Source: Accumulibacter sp003538495 (GTDB lineage: Bacteria > Pseudomonadota > Gammaproteobacteria > Burkholderiales > Rhodocyclaceae). From it: a stretch of DNA of 6,999 nt. Each line of letters begins with the position of its first letter. The stretch's first letter is position 1. The notes beneath the pieces are model-generated. The model did no database searches, was not told the DNA's origin, and saw nothing but the letters and a program-made list of their open reading frames with translations. The translations under genes and the position numbers were made by a program. Where the stretch lies: positions 1 to 6,999 of the forward strand of contig NZ_JAPUVQ010000081.1 in assembly GCF_029255145.1 (NCBI RefSeq). The letters run 5' to 3'. This document shows, in pieces, positions 6,737 to 6,999 of the stretch.

Positions 6737-6765
6737 ATTGTAACAGAGTGCGTTTCCGCGGGCAG
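6737..6765 (-). promoter_or_regulatory. Candidate sigma-70 promoter for serC-serA
   Basis: On the minus strand, TGTTACAAT (6745-6737) is an extended -10 element: TGn followed by TACAAT, which matches TATAAT at five of six positions. A weak -35 candidate, CTGCCC (6765-6760), lies 17 bases upstream of it. Transcription would start near 6730, giving a leader of about 70 bases before the serC ATG. A perfect palindrome, CAGCGCGCTG (6763-6772), overlaps the -35 region and could be an operator. The good -10 is seen; promoter activity is inferred. Confidence 0.5.
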
Positions 6766-6783
6766 CGCGCTGGCGGCATATAG

Positions 6784-6999
6784 TGGTCCCCGGAAATCAG
6801 ACAGTGGTTTAAGCTGTGCTCCATCATAGGAGCGAGAAGCGATGAGTGAAGCAACTACCCGGAAGGTACATACACCGGAGTTCAAGGCCAAGGTTGGTCT
6901 GGAGGCGGTACGCGGGGTAAAGACGATCAACGAGATCGGGCGGGAATACGGCGTGCATCCTGTGCAGGTTGGACAATGGAAGAAAGCCATCCAGGAGAA
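6784..6999 (+). mobile_element. Left end of an IS3-family insertion sequence (cut by window end)
   Basis: The element seems to begin near 6784 with TGGTCCCCGGAAATCAG, a TG-starting terminus of the IS3 kind, followed about 40 bases later by the OrfA ribosome binding site and start codon. The exact end is estimated, because the matching right-end inverted repeat and any target duplication lie outside the window. Confidence 0.7.
6842..6999 (+). CDS. IS3-family transposase OrfA, N-terminal part
   Basis: The first 52 codons are present and the gene runs off the right edge. The start reads MSEATTRKVHTPEFKAKV and continues to a helix-turn-helix, EIGREYGVHPVQVGQWKK (about residues 31-48). This is the DNA-binding pattern of IS3-family OrfA proteins, which recognise the element's ends. 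In this family OrfA is usually followed by OrfB with a DDE catalytic domain, made as an OrfAB fusion by programmed -1 frameshifting; that part lies outside the window. AGGAG at 6828-6832, 9 bases before the ATG, supports the start. Whether the copy is intact cannot be judged from here. Confidence 0.85.
   Translation, partial: MSEATTRKVHTPEFKAKVGLEAVRGVKTINEIGREYGVHPVQVGQWKKAIQE

Noticed and set aside
1..6999. CRISPR arrays, tRNA or rRNA genes, phage or toxin-antitoxin modules
   Set aside because: No regularly spaced direct repeats, no cloverleaf or rRNA-like sequence and no such protein families were seen on reading both strands.

Overview
The window is about 7 kb of GC-rich bacterial chromosome. 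Its coding regions show the strong third-position G/C preference of a high-GC proteobacterium. The gene types (a YbbP-like permease, a SixA-type phosphatase fused to a Nudix domain, a two-gene serC-serA cluster, an IS3-type element) would fit a betaproteobacterium, perhaps of the Rhodocyclales/Accumulibacter kind. That placement rests on general resemblance only, as no 16S rRNA or other marker gene is present.

Layout. Positions 1-273 hold no convincing gene: the stretch is visibly richer in A/T than the rest and contains several perfect palindromes. A large ABC-type permease of the FtsX/MacB (YbbP) class follows on the + strand at 274-2820. After a 132-base gap with a strong ribosome binding site comes a two-domain protein, also on + (2953-3939), with an N-terminal SixA-like histidine phosphatase and a C-terminal Nudix hydrolase. 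Two adjacent GC-rich hairpins (3962-4014) mark the convergent junction with the minus-strand block.

The minus-strand block, read right to left, begins with serC (6657-5542). Then come serA (5492-4320), a hairpin-rich spacer (4202-4319) and a small single-pass membrane protein (4201-4010). SerA oxidises 3-phosphoglycerate to 3-phosphohydroxypyruvate and SerC transaminates it to 3-phosphoserine, so these two genes supply the first two steps of serine biosynthesis. The last enzyme, SerB, is not in the window. A candidate extended -10 promoter for serC lies at 6737-6745.

The right edge (from about 6784) is the start of an IS3-family insertion sequence: a terminal-repeat-like end, a good ribosome binding site, and the first 52 codons of OrfA, cut by the window end. 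It lies only about 20 bases beyond the putative serC -35 region and points away from serC.

I see no complete, clearly undescribed multi-gene system. The items most worth a second look are the SixA-Nudix fusion, the small membrane protein behind serA, the hairpins around it, and the palindrome-rich low-GC stretch at the left edge.
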